A DNA stretch of 64,000 nt from Lethocerus indicus (Eukaryota > Arthropoda > Insecta > Hemiptera > Belostomatidae). Position 1 is the stretch's first letter, and each line of letters starts with the position of its first letter. The position numbers were made by a program, and so were the translations under genes. Positions 21,421 to 34,000 of the stretch are shown piece after piece. The stretch is from NCBI GenBank assembly GCA_019843655.1, contig JACDQD010000102.1:1993501-2057500 (forward strand). The letters are read 5' to 3'. The notes below the pieces were generated by a model. The model ran no database searches. It had not been told where the DNA came from and worked only from the letters and a program-made list of their open reading frames with translations.

Positions 21421-24078
21421 ATTAAGAGAAATTACTGAACTGAGTTCGCACAAATTATCCCTTGTCCGCGGTTCTATTTAATCTTCGCCACTGAAGAAAT
21501 ATTAAACGCAATAAAAATATACGAAATTCTCAATTATCTTTCGTACGATTATTATCTCCTGTCGCTTGTTTGTTCCCCGTACATAAAGTTTGTTCACGAA
21601 CAAAGATTTCAGGAACAAGAAAGGTGCATGATCGGGGAGACATTCGGACTATTATAAACCATAAATAAATGTTGGGGGTGGTAACCTGTAAAAGCCAAGA
21701 AACGAGCGGTGTAAAAAATTTTATTTCCTCCTATAGCGGTAAGAAATTACAGGCCGAGACGGAGGCCGCCGGCAGAAATTCGAGGAGGCCGCGATTTACT
21801 ACGCTTGGAAACTGTCCCGGAAACCTCCCCTTCCAACAGGAACCGTCCCCTTTCCTTCCTCCCTTACTTAAACTGGCGTTCGAGTTCCGATACACGAATA
21901 AATTATTCATTCTCGGATAAATTTGTGAATGACTATAAATTGTTTGGAAATCTCACTTTCGCAATTTCCTCGGGAAGTGTTCTCCGCGTGAAAAGTTTTC
22001 CATAATGTAAAATACATGGGAAAGACTATATTTTATAAGACCGGATTGTAGGATCGAACCTGAAAGCCTGAAGGCCAGCATGATAGATTCGCTTATATAA
22101 ATACGCAAAATGATTCACCACGGTCAGCGAATTTTTAAACTTCTTAGAGTTCTTTTAGAACTGTATAATATAAATAACTTGAACCTTTGCCTTTTGTTGA
22201 GATCCTTAAGGTTGGGTTGGGAATTGAAACCGGAGCCAGGATTCGAAACTGATACAAAATCCCGCAGGGTACACTGCCATCGGTGTTTCTTAACGCAAGG
22301 CTTCAACTAATTTTGGAACTCATTGTTCATCGCGAATTAATATCAGAAAGACTTTTCAACTTTCGTATTTCTGTATTCATGGGAAAGTATCGAACAACGT
22401 TTCTTGTGTTCGGGCCCGGAATCGAGAAATAATTTCCGCCACCGGAAACAACGAATACGTAATAAGACCCAGCATAATAACCGCCGGATTTTCTGTTACA
22501 AATTTTTATTAACGGGAGAACCGGGCCGAGAAACGACGCCCCGAAAATATTGCGTGATAATGACTCCGCTCTAGTTTTCCTTGTTGTTCTTTTCTTTTTC
22601 ATTTACCAGGAAATTTTCAGATAAGGTCCGAACTCGGTGTAACGCGATCGCATTCCCGGTAATTCCTAAATACACAGAAGCGTTTTCCGAAGAGGCGGAT
22701 CCCAACTATCGTGGTCGTGCTCGTGCCACGAAAAAGACAGTCCCAGATTCTGGACGTCGCCCCGTATTCCGGTTTCAACTCGGGGAATACAAAATTTTGT
22801 ACCATGCAACTGACCTATAAACAATTTACTTATAATCGGTAGTGTTTGTTTTAGTATGCCTAAATTCCCAGAACTCAATAGCCACTCCATCAATTTGCCT
22901 CCGTAAATATTAATCTATAAAATTTTCATCTCTCGTTTGCGATTCGAAGAGAGCAGGGACGATGCGATTAATTGCAGTGGCCGATTCGCGTACAGCGTAT
23001 CAGGTAATTGACACGGGGATGGGGTCCGATACGTCATTCGGCTGACACGCCGCCCTGTTCCACAGCATCGGTCCATCAGCCTCCAGTCCGACCCGTCCAA
23101 CATCTAGTAGTGTTCAATGACAATTTATCAAAGCTACACATTCGGTAACAAAGTTGTACGGGGGCAGAAGGGCTAACTAAATTCCGTAGGGCCATTGAAG
23201 AAGAAACTCGAATGATGCCATTAAATAGTAACTAATTTCTATAATAGAAGCTAAAAAACTTATAATCTAAATGTTTAACGGGTATCAAAAATTAAATTAA
23301 AATTACTAGCCGAATTAAAATTAGCACAGCAATCAAAACATGCCCCGACGAACAGAACAACTGGAGTTTAATTGGAATTTAATTTTCGGCGGATGAGCAA
23401 CATTCTTTCGCATTGTCCTGAAACCGGTCGCTGTCGTTGCAGGGAAACTCAATTGTTGTAAGTGAAGTTGGTTTTAATTGTTGGCGGGCGATAATCGAAT
23501 TCGGATCGAAGGTAACCTCCCTGCCCCCCCCCAAACCACGAATAACCTACCCGCTGTAAGCCCTTGCTATCTAGGTCGCCACAATTGAGGCGTTAACACT
23601 GCTTTCGTAATATTCCGAGTTTTCTATCCCGTTTTAATAAACCTTAATTGCATTATCACTCTCGCCATTTCGGTTTGGCTAGCGCTTAAGCGTTAGCTGA
23701 TGGGCGTTCGCCTACGGCACAAATTTTTAAAGGTAAATTCTCGACAATACTATCAATGTACTATTAGTGCTTTAGAAGTGAACACTGTAAATTATTGTAA
23801 TTACATCGAAACAATTTTTATATTAACAGTCACGAGTTTTTCTGTTACTGGCCCATAAGGTAGTCATTGAAAGAGGAATGGTGCTTAATCATCATGTTTT
23901 TGTATTAAACTCAACTCGTACGATAAATTCAGGAACACTTGTAATAACGACCAAAGAAGTACAAGAGATGTTATTTTTTTTAAACAATAACGTTAATATT
24001 TGGAATGTTGATATGTTCACTAATTAGTCTTTGTCCATATTGTGTATAAATGTATTAAATATTTCGTTTGAAATTCTG
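21421..24078. other. No gene recognised
   Basis: Alternating AT-rich and CpG-rich sequence. A frame at 22609-22820 follows a strong acceptor-like tract (CTTTTTCATTTACCAG), but its protein is not recognisable. No clear donor or polyadenylation signal accompanies it. Confidence 0.3.
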
Positions 24079-24108
24079 AAGGTGAAATTAAATTATGATT
24101 TTCACCTT
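24079..24108. repeat. Short inverted repeat
   Basis: Arms AAGGTGAAA (24079-24087) and TTTCACCTT (24100-24108) are perfectly complementary, with a 12-nt spacer. Confidence 0.7.
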
Positions 24109-24219
24109 TTTGATGGAATTTGATGACCCTTTTTGAGGGAATTTTATCTCCTGTATATTTTCTGTGTTGGGCCGAGCTTAAGAGTGTTGTTCGCCTCTTG
24201 GCTTTGAATGCTCCATAAG

Positions 24220-24243
24220 GATGACGCATGTTAATGCGTCATC
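24220..24243. repeat. Perfect 10-bp hairpin, CRE-like arms
   Basis: GATGACGCAT (24220-24229), loop GTTA, ATGCGTCATC (24234-24243). Each arm contains TGACGCA, close to bZIP/CREB half-sites. Confidence 0.75.
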
Positions 24244-24524
24244 TGTGGCCTTTGTCCGAATTTAATTAACTTGCAGTTCGGGACTGTTCCAACAAGACGC
24301 TATATATTTTCCGACGAAACCTTCCGGCGACCGCGTTTTTTCGCTTTTGCAATTATTATTGTATTATTTACACCTTTATCATACTGCTCCGAAGCAACAA
24401 GTCAAAAAAAAACATCAGCGAAAAGTCCCAACCGAAGTCTTTCTTGGCATTCTCGGGTTTATTCCCAAATACGCCATATGCAAACACATCTACATCCCCT
24501 CAGATAATGAATTCACGGTATATA

Positions 24525-24547
24525 TATACTGCATTGTGTGCAGTATA
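24525..24547. repeat. Perfect 9-bp hairpin
   Basis: TATACTGCA (24525-24533), loop TTGTG, TGCAGTATA (24539-24547). An AATAAA lies shortly downstream near 24560. Confidence 0.7.
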
Positions 24548-25401
24548 CTGTAATGTGAAATAAACATTATTGTTATTACGGGTTTTGGGTTTGATCCCCG
24601 AGTAGACTGGAATTTAATTATAGGTACAACCGACCACCTTGAACTCGATAGAGCCAAAACAAGCTGAATACACCCCGCTTTCTAATGATCGGTTGCTAAT
24701 GGCTTTATTCCTGGAATTTTCTCGCTAAATTATAGAAAGTATAATCTTTACTTAACAATCGTACAGTGGTAGCCGACTGTTGGAGAAAAAATATCCATCC
24801 AAATATTGGCGGCTGCCCGTCGGAAAAGTGGGATTTTAACGCGGACAGGTCCGATCTGGGTACCGAAAATTTTGGTTCTGGGCCCGAATGAATTTTTAAA
24901 AGCTGTCCACTCGAGTTCTTTCACTTATTGTCCATCCCGTTACCGGGTTGCCTGAGTGCGGGCAGTGGCCATCTTGGTGTCACCCCGCTCTCAATTATTC
25001 AAGTTGGCCAGCCGCAAGTCTTATTGACCGCCCCCCTACAACAAGTTAATGTTGCAAGGATGACCTCGTCTTTTTCTCGAAACCGGGACACCGACAGGAG
25101 TTGCGCGAAAACGGTACTTTTTATATATCGTCCAACGTAATAACCAGAGTAAATCATAAACAACCCTCAGTCATCGTTAAGACAACAATTGGTACAATTT
25201 CCATAATATAAAATTTCCATCACTCAATAACTGCTCTCCAGTCTAAATAGCCATTTCTTAGCATCCTGTAATGTTGAGGCACCTAAGAATAGGGGCGAGC
25301 GATCGGTTTTGTTTTTGTGAAATAAATGCTCAAAATGTAAAACATTAAAGTATTAAAAGTGTTATGTCAAATAATATGCCACCCATCTACCATTATTTCA
25401 T

Positions 25402-25458
25402 TATATGTAATATATATAAATATATATAATATATATAAATATGTATACGTGTATACAT
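25402..25458. repeat. TATATAAA-type AT repeat with terminal palindrome
   Basis: Imperfect tandem ATATATAA units, ending in ATGTATAC-GT-GTATACAT (25441-25458), a perfect 8-bp-arm inverted repeat. Confidence 0.8.
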
Positions 25459-28259
25459 CTTCTGACTTTGGCCCATCTCAGGTTACCCCCATACTCTGTA
25501 GCATTCCGTCATTATCTAAGTGGTGTCTTCGGCATCGATTACGAGGATGAAATATTCAGTCGGTCCTTTTACTAGCCCGTTAAATACCTTAGACAGACGA
25601 CCCGTATTCGTGGCGAATGGAAGACTATCAGTTACTCCATATTTGAATGGTTAAAAAACTGGGTTAATTCTTGACTGGGGACCAATGTAAAATAAATTTC
25701 GACCGTATTTAAGTGAAACCTTCGGCGTTTCGTTTTTAGGACGGCGCTAGTCAGCCCCGGGGGTCTCGGGGGAAAATGTTTCCGCGCTGTTAACTGCTGG
25801 CTGACATGGACTTGCGGGACCGATTACGCCTTAATAAAGATTTTTCCTGCCTCGCGCAAGGCCGAACGTTGCGCCATACTTGGAGGGGGGCCTTTGGAAT
25901 TCCCAGAAACAGTTCTTTTTAAACTTTGGGGGCAAGAAACCTGTAGATTCTATTAAATATTTGAGCTCTAATATTACTGTCTTCTATTTTAACGCGTTAA
26001 ATTGGTAACTGTTTAATATTTAGAGTTCTCTTCTGTACCGACTTGGCTAGTGCCTTTTTCGTCCCTGATGTATTACTATTGCTTATACTGATATATTCCT
26101 AGTATTTGAATAGGAGGCGTTATACTAGTTTCTGCGTTACACAGATTGCCCGTCCTCTCGATGGCGTCTAATCCAGCCATCAGCCATTCTGTCGGAGGTA
26201 GTTCAGAGTATCCATTACTGGTGAAGTGGAATTACGATGGAACTGGGGTATGGTACTTAGTGATGTTCTGCAGTGGTGCATTCGCTGCACGAATAATTCG
26301 ACAATCTCCTGACCAATAACTGCACATTATACCCGAATATAAAATATGAATCGGAATCACACGACCGAGTTTTAAATTAAAAAAAACCGTATCTAGAGAT
26401 AATTTAAATTTTTAAAATTATTTCGATCCTTTCGAAATGACAATAGGAAACAACTGCCGTGGTAGCTCGTCATATTTCCATGCATAAGCTATTTCAATGT
26501 AATAATGTTGTATTAGTTTATTTTCATTTTTCATAAGTTCATATTTGCGATATGAACTTATCATAGCGCATCATCCTTCAAATCGTAAGGACACGAAACT
26601 TTTGATTTGGATTATTGTCCGTAATAAATATTTTCGTAAAATTATATTTCATAATTGAGCGTTTCAAAAGTGGCACATCTTGGTTTTTTCTCATGTCGGT
26701 GGGTTTGTTTCTCTTCTGGGATCCCTGGGGTAGCGGGGCAGTTCAAATTAAAAACGCGGCGGTTCGCCTAGACCCGCGGCTGAAAATCTCGTTACCTCCT
26801 TTTACAAAGGAAGGTCCCCCCTCCCTTTGATTTAATTTAAAAGTGGTTTCATATTTTTAATCTCGACGGGCCCCGATGATTAAATCCAGATTAAATTTCA
26901 CGAATTTATGACGATAAGCCCCCCCCCGCTCACTCGAGTCTTCCTTTGGGTCCAGCAGACGTAATTGTGGCCTCAATAATTGATAATGTCTAAAAACCGG
27001 AAGTTCAAACGAACCCGGTTTCGAATTTAATGAAACTGTCAGACTCCCGGAATTCTCGTCAACGGTTCGGTTTGATTCCACAGAAAACCGATGAGATAAA
27101 ACCTTCAGGTTTACGTTAGAGTATAAAATAAATAGTTTCGTTGAGTTTAATACTATTACAACGGGTTACAGAAGCTCTGTGACCGGTTATGAAACTTATT
27201 CATATAGCTTCCTTCGGCCTTGTCAGTCACATAAAAAATATAAATATTGCAGTCATTTGAGGAATGATTAGTGCCCGAGGAGGACGGTTGGGTTTACCGT
27301 CGAAACGCTGCTTAATCGTCTTCATTAATCGAGAATATAACGTATATACGATGCCATATATCTTGCTTAAATTGGCATATTTACTATACACTACTACTAC
27401 TGCAGAAATGGTAAACAAACATGGCCCGTCAAATGTCTGAATGCATTAGCAGTTTGGAGTCGAACCCCTTCAGGTATATAGTGTCCAACAATAGTGTGAC
27501 TGTGCAACAGTGACAAGGCAGATTCGGTATAATAAGATGCATACATCTGTCCGTCCTTCGGTCTTGCACTGATACTGTCATAATTAAGGAGGTTACGGAT
27601 TTCGTAATCAATTGAAATTGCAGCGGGAATTGACCTTGTACCGTACTTGATTTCAAGTAGTTTTTAATTAGTTTCAATTTACCAATGCACTTCCGCATCG
27701 CGATCGAGCCAGAAATATCCTCGGCGCCGCCACTTTGAACCTATATCGTGTACAGGACAGGTTTAAACGCTTAATTTTGAAATAGAGAATTTCTATATTT
27801 TGCCGGACTAAATTTGATCGTACATTGCGAATTTAAAGGGCCGTGAATTTGGTACAAAGTTCAGGGACCGAAGGCCTAATTGTTGTTTGCGCTTGCAATG
27901 ATATACGTTCCAGCCAAAGGCTGAACGGCTCTCTATATACTCAGACTCTCAGTCTCTATTTTCCCGTTCGAGCGAAGGGGATTGCAGAAAAACAAGTTGT
28001 ACTAAAAGCTCGGATGAATCACCTTTTAGAAGTAAAATACAATTTTCAAATACTACTAATACCTACATTGATGGCGAAAACCGTAATTATACTTTTTTAA
28101 ATGATATTAATATAAATTTTAATTTATTGATTTAATCTAACCATCAATCTCATTTCATTTCTAGGTACTTTATTGCCGGGGATAATCGAAATTTTGCGGG
28201 AAAGTTTTATTTTCCCGGGTAGGGTAATTTAGAATACACCATTTTAGGAGTTTAAAGAA

Positions 28260-28282
28260 ATCGATCGGTATCGATTATCGAT
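28260..28282. promoter_or_regulatory. Triple ATCGAT cluster
   Basis: ATCGAT at 28260-28265, 28270-28275 and 28277-28282. On the minus strand this gives repeated CGATA words. Such words are bound by DREF, BEAF-32 or Onecut-type factors in insects; which of these, if any, applies here is unknown. Confidence 0.35.
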
Positions 28283-31016
28283 CCGTCATGTTATTAAATC
28301 TCAGTGGTGTAATCATATGTATGTGTGTTAGCATATTCGTAAATAGCGTGCAGGCCGATTCGGTTTAAAGCCCTAGGACGAAATCTATTCTGATATGCGA
28401 AGAAAATTTCGCGGCGGGAATGTGCCGAATGAACACAGCCGAAAGAGACTGCGGCCGAACCGAACGGAGAGTATTGCCAAAACTCCGGAACATAGATCAA
28501 CCCGAACTGTTTCCAACTCGCGCAAAGAAGAATAAATTGATAGAAACAACTTTGAAGCGAAAGGAGCAGGCGTCAAAGGGCTGATTTCCATAGCGTAGGC
28601 CTTTGTTGGCTGTAACCAATTAAATAAACGCCTTCAAACAATACTCGAACCGCTCATTTCGTTTTTTCTCAGATCTGCAAGTATTACGTTTCGTCTTTGC
28701 GGTTCAATCAAAACTGTTCTTTATATTCCACAAATAACGCCGACCCGAAAACATTAACATACCTGTCTCCCGTACTTGAATATCATGGAAACCCATTGTG
28801 TAAATAAATTGCTTAAAATTGAATTTCGATCAATCCGGAATAAATAACTGGAGATAGCGAGAGAAGGAACGGGGGGCGGGTACAAGAACCACGTTTCCGG
28901 GCTAGTCATCAGGAGTTCCCCCGAGCGGACTCTTTAATTAACCTGAATTCGAGTCGGTTTTAAAATTCAAACGCCTTCATTTAATTTTCCGCGGTTTTTT
29001 CTTTAGGAAGACGGACGAAGTTCGTTAAGGCGCGCTCATAGAAGCAAACTTCTTGCCGGCATTAACGAGCTGAATGCAGAACCGACCGAATAATAATGGC
29101 GCCGTACGCTTAAGATCCCGTCCAGCCCGAACACTTTTCTGTGAGCGTGAAAATTAAAAAAAAATTGAACCTTATTTTATGAAAACAATCGTTCGGATTT
29201 GATCGTGTCTTCTTAATCACTGGCCCGAGTGAAATCAAATCCCGATGGAACAGTTCCTGTTCACATTTTCATAACATTAATTCTTCTGAGATCGCTAATA
29301 TGATGTTTAAATTTACTGAATACTGCAAATATTAACATAATAATAATAAACCGCATCCCAACAATTCTACTAGTCAATGGCCGAAGTGGTACTCTGTTAT
29401 GAAGAATCGTGATAATCGTGATCTTGTCATGGTGAATTAGAACAAAAGTAATTTAAATTAAGCAGTAATAAATATTTGTGAAAAAATCTCATAGGCAACG
29501 GTGAGTTAAGTGCTTTCTACTGATTGACCATCAAGTCAGTAAATATGAACCTCTTAAAAATAGTGAGTAGACGTTAAAAATAGTGAAAATTAAGTATTTC
29601 TTTCGAACAAATTACCTATAATAATGACATTTAAAAAATGAAAGTTTTTCTGTATTTGCCCAGCAGGTCAATGTACTTTTAACCCTTTAGAAGATTGTTA
29701 TTGACGTAGATATGATATTTTAAATCCTCGGTCGGCCGTAACCATTTCTATCGCTCAAGTTCGTGGGGGAGGGGCATAAAATGCGGTTCCATCATCAGCA
29801 TAATTTTATAGCAGTTTCTTCATAAAACTAGTTGACGGTCTGTGATTCACCGCCGTACGATCTTTTTTTATAGTTGTTTCCCCGCTTAGCGAAACCCTAC
29901 TTCAAACTTGGATAAGTGTTTTCCGCAAACAGGAAATGTTGCTTTTGAGGAAAATTCTAAAATTAGACGACATTCTTAAAGAACGAGGGTCTTCGATTTA
30001 ACTATCCTCCCCGGTCATTGCTATATTTTTCTTATTGCAAACAGTGCCGCCTCATGACATTTATATTACACTTCTGATTAATTTGCCACGCTAATCCGAC
30101 AGCTTAACCGTGAGGCATAATCAAACTGGATCTCGGTTACGCCAATGTATTTTCTTTGGGTTTTTTCCGTGTTTCATCGGTCGATTTACGCTCGTAATTC
30201 GGTTATCAGTTTCCAATGCAGATATGTTTCGGCTCTCACTACCTAAACTCAGATACCTATCATTCGATGTTTCATGAGTCTGATGCACAAGTGTACCGAA
30301 AGATATCGCTAAATGAGGGGTTTATTTAGTATTCGTTGGTTTATTAAGAGCTATAAGACTTATTACTTCCATTGGGCCCGATCTGAACCTATTTCTTGAC
30401 CTAAACACTCGGAAGTATGGTGGGGTACGGACTTTGCGAATTTATCGCCTTGTTTATCACGATATTATAATAGAGCTCTGGGATATTTGCCGATTGGAAC
30501 GCCCCTCCACCCAAGTCCGGATAATGAATCTCTTAGGGGCCGACTCATTAACGACCGCATTAAACTGGGACGGACAATAAAACCTCCGACGACAGGCTAA
30601 ACGGACCCTGGGGCTGGATTGATGCGTATGTCGTTTTAGAACGGACAAAGGGCAAAACTAATAAATTAAACGAAGCGATAAAAGTCGTGAAATACGATCC
30701 CCTTTCCCCGATGTGAGTCCTGCGATTTGAATTACCGGCGGTGACTCCCCCGTCCACGGTGGGAACCTGCTCCACGTTCGGTAGCCGCACATCCATTCGT
30801 ATGCAAATAAAGCTTTTGCTCATTCCGTCCCGAGCCTACATCCCATTGAGTAATGCTCCTTTGAATTATTACTACATATATTACTGGTATAAAAGAACTG
30901 GGTACGGACTGTATCCATCAATATTGCTATGCTTCATACAAATTTCGAAATCATTAATAAATAAATAAAATGGCCCAAGGTTCACCCATACGAACTGTTT
31001 CTACAAAATATAAAGA

Positions 31017-31048
31017 GTAATAATATTAATTCTTATTAATATTATTAC
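31017..31048. repeat. Perfect 14-bp AT-rich hairpin
   Basis: GTAATAATATTAAT (31017-31030), loop TCTT, ATTAATATTATTAC (31035-31048). Related TAATATTA words continue to about 31095. Confidence 0.85.
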
Positions 31049-34000
31049 TAATATAATAATATTAATAAGATGTTATATCGTAATATTATTACGGTAAATA
31101 AAAACCTTATTAAAGAGGAATATATTTAATGCAATTTAATTTACGAGCAGAGTTTTCCATGCTGTGTGTTTCAACTCGCTGGGCTTAGAAACATGGGAAT
31201 GTCAAAAAAATTAAATCCGAGACAGCGAACGGGAAGCATCGGCATGGAGTGAAAGGCGAAGAGGGGAATATTGAAAAGGCAAACAGAATTCGACGTCTTG
31301 AATTCGACGAAACAGCGATTTCGTCTCTTTTCGCCGGAGCCAGGATAAAAGTTATGGGCTCTTTTTATGGCCGGTCCATTTATTCGTTCCGCAATTCCGA
31401 AAAAAACGGAACAACTTTGCTCATCGTACGAAATCGTATCAATTTTGGAATGGGGTTATATAAAGAATTTCTTCTTCTTATCAGGTGGCAACATTGAAAA
31501 ATTCCGAATTTTCCATTCGGATAACTGTTAAACCGATCTGCACGTGAGTTGGTCCCTTGCAACTTTTAATATGATTGTGTAAAAAAAGAGCTGCGTGACT
31601 AAATAAATAAGCACCGACAGACAAGCATATCAGAATACCAAACATGGTGAAACTTCCTTCGATTCCTTCGAAGGACTTCCAATTTCCTGCGAACAATTCA
31701 ATTCGTTACGCGGGGCAAACAAAACCGAGGAGAAAATTCCAGCCGGAGAAACTACAAAATTATTTCACACCCTTCGTCCCACAACAAGTGAATAGTTCTT
31801 CGAAAACGCGACTCAAGTTGGGCGACTTCCTAAAACAAAAAAAAGAAGGAGTAGAGTGCGAATGTAGGAGAAAACAGAAGAAAACCAGAAGAAGAAGAAG
31901 GGGGAAAAGAGAAGTTAAGAGATGGACCAAAGTAAATATTCTTGTTGGATGGGCTTTTTACGGAATGGGTAGGGGGTTAGGGGTAGGCCGAGAAGACAGG
32001 AACAAGGGGAACCTGTTAAGGCCCTCTACCCCGGAGGCGACTTTCTCCGCCTCACGCTTTAGATACAACCATTTAGGACCCGGTTCCTGTCATCGCTTAC
32101 CCTCACATTATAACGAAATATATTCCCGAAAATAAAACAGAAAGAAAAATCGATGGCTTAAAAATTGAGAATACATATCGAAATATTAAGTTTAAACAGT
32201 AATTCTATCGAGTTTATCATTAACAGTTGCTCCACATTTTTAAATTGACCGTATTAAAAGCCTTACCTACGGTGGAACGTTTAGCACGCTACTCCTTCCC
32301 AGTACTTACTATCTAACCATGGTAACCTAGCCAATGATTGGCTTTAAGATGTAGTATTCTCAGAACAAAAACTAAAATATTACCTGAGAAAAATGAGATT
32401 AAAGTAGTTACTGAAGCTTGAATTATATTTCAGGGATTGGGTCTAAGGTAATTTCGAAGGGTGTATCGCTCCGCTGCGAACGCTCTCACGAGTTAACCGT
32501 TTCAAATTAAGTTCGGTCGATAGGGCTTCCGTTAATTGTCCAACAATCGGCCAGTATCAATTAGTAGTAAATTAGTCGAGGGTGGGCCTTAGGGATTGTA
32601 AATGGGAGGGCTACAAAATATGGGAGCCCTCGTGCAGAGGTGGTGCACGGAGTTTGGGAGGGGCGGGCGGATTTCACGCTCGGCCGGCTCCTTCGCCGGA
32701 TAAGCCGCCGATTGTTTGTTTCGTGGCCGGCTCCTAACCGCCGGTTTTATTAAAGGGGAATTTTCCGCGGCGATATACGCCAAGTCATGCGTGTGCTGGG
32801 CCTCTGTTCTGCCCTCCGATGAAATATTGTTTTCCCCGGCGGGGCTTTCGGCGGGGGAAAATTCGCCGGCAAAACGGAGTATTGGATTGGACGAAAGCGT
32901 TTAACGTCTCCCTCAGGGGGACGGGCTACCCTAAGCCATTGCGTTCAACCTTGCCGTTACATTCGACAAGATCGAACAATTTCGCTTTTTACCACTATAG
33001 ACGACTATTAACTTGTCCATTGATACTTTCACCCCCATTATAGGTCAATGTGAGATCAGTGCCAGGAACGTTACTTGAAAACGATTATTACAGCATTGAT
33101 TTCGATATTTTAGAATTTATATGCATGCCTACAAATAATACAACTTCGGACAATATATGAATTCTATATCTACGAATGAGAGACCTAATCACTGTTTTAA
33201 TATAAATAAACACTTATTCACTTACGAATTTCTACGTTGTGATATATAAATGGTGGATTGGACACTATTTTTTAAATACACACGAAATATTATATTAAAA
33301 TGTGATAGCCTTTTATACCTTTCGTACGGTGAGTTGCCTTCGTACGAGCCTGTTTTATTAAAAAGTATTTGCCGATAACTGCGGTGAAGTCATGCGTGAG
33401 AGGCTTTGAGCCGTCCGCAGAGGGAAGCAGCGAAAGGTAATAAAAATTATATCGATATGAAAAATATTCAATATCGCGTATTAAAGGGTCATTGTTTCAT
33501 GAAATAAGGTGCTCAAAATTAATACTTCAGTTTTTAATACTTGGAAACTAACCACTGCGGTATTATACTTTTTTACAATGTAACTGTAGGCATTCAAATT
33601 GCGAGTACTTAAATAAGTTTATAATTCTTACTCGTAAGTTCGTAATATTCGTACTTTATATATTTACTTTGGAATTATACATTTCATTATTATCACTACA
33701 GTTCATTATTAATTCTAATTTTGTATTACCTCCTGCTGATAATAAAACTAATGCAGACCTAAAACAGACAGTGTCCTCTTATTTTAAAGAGTTTTGAGCG
33801 CAGAACTTGGACACTTGGGGACGCGTTGAAAGCCGGCTTCAAACGAGCGGACAGTCGGGTTAGCCGCGTCTGAATTAATTTCGCGGCTTCCATTAAGTGC
33901 CCGGCTTATTATTCCCGGAGACTACGTGCACTTGGAAGAAAATGAAGTTCATCCATAAACAGTTTATAACCGGGAAGGTGGGCGGTACGGAGGCGGTCGA

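Larger units (their letters stand above)
24561..31016. other. No gene recognised; regulatory-looking DNA
   Basis: AT-rich spacers alternate with CpG-rich segments (for example about 25720-25900, 26690-26820 and 28860-29060). An AT-rich repeat lies at 25402-25458. Three ATCGAT words occur in 23 bp at 28260-28282. A short ATG frame with a following donor-like CAG|GTATAT is at 27421-27473 (MARQMSECISSLESNPF). No family-level protein similarity is apparent. Confidence 0.3.

Noticed and set aside
22030..22090. AGGATCGAACCT resembling a minus-strand tRNA T-arm
   Set aside because: The putative T-stem does not pair and no cloverleaf forms.
23445..23459. 15-nt microexon between TCGTTGCAG and TTGTAAGTG
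   Set aside because: The exon end TT before GTAAGT is a poor donor context, and no neighbouring exons support it.
24575..24612. GGGTTTGATCCCC resembling a tRNA T-loop
   Set aside because: No D arm, anticodon arm or acceptor stem can be folded around it.
25740..25959. Roughly 70-codon open frame after a TTTCGTTTTTAG acceptor-like tract
   Set aside because: No donor, no recognisable protein, and the CpG-rich composition suppresses stops.
31644..32135. 163-codon ORF with good start context, longest in the window
   Set aside because: About this length is expected by chance in 64 kb over six frames. It is basic because of purine runs and has no recognisable domain.
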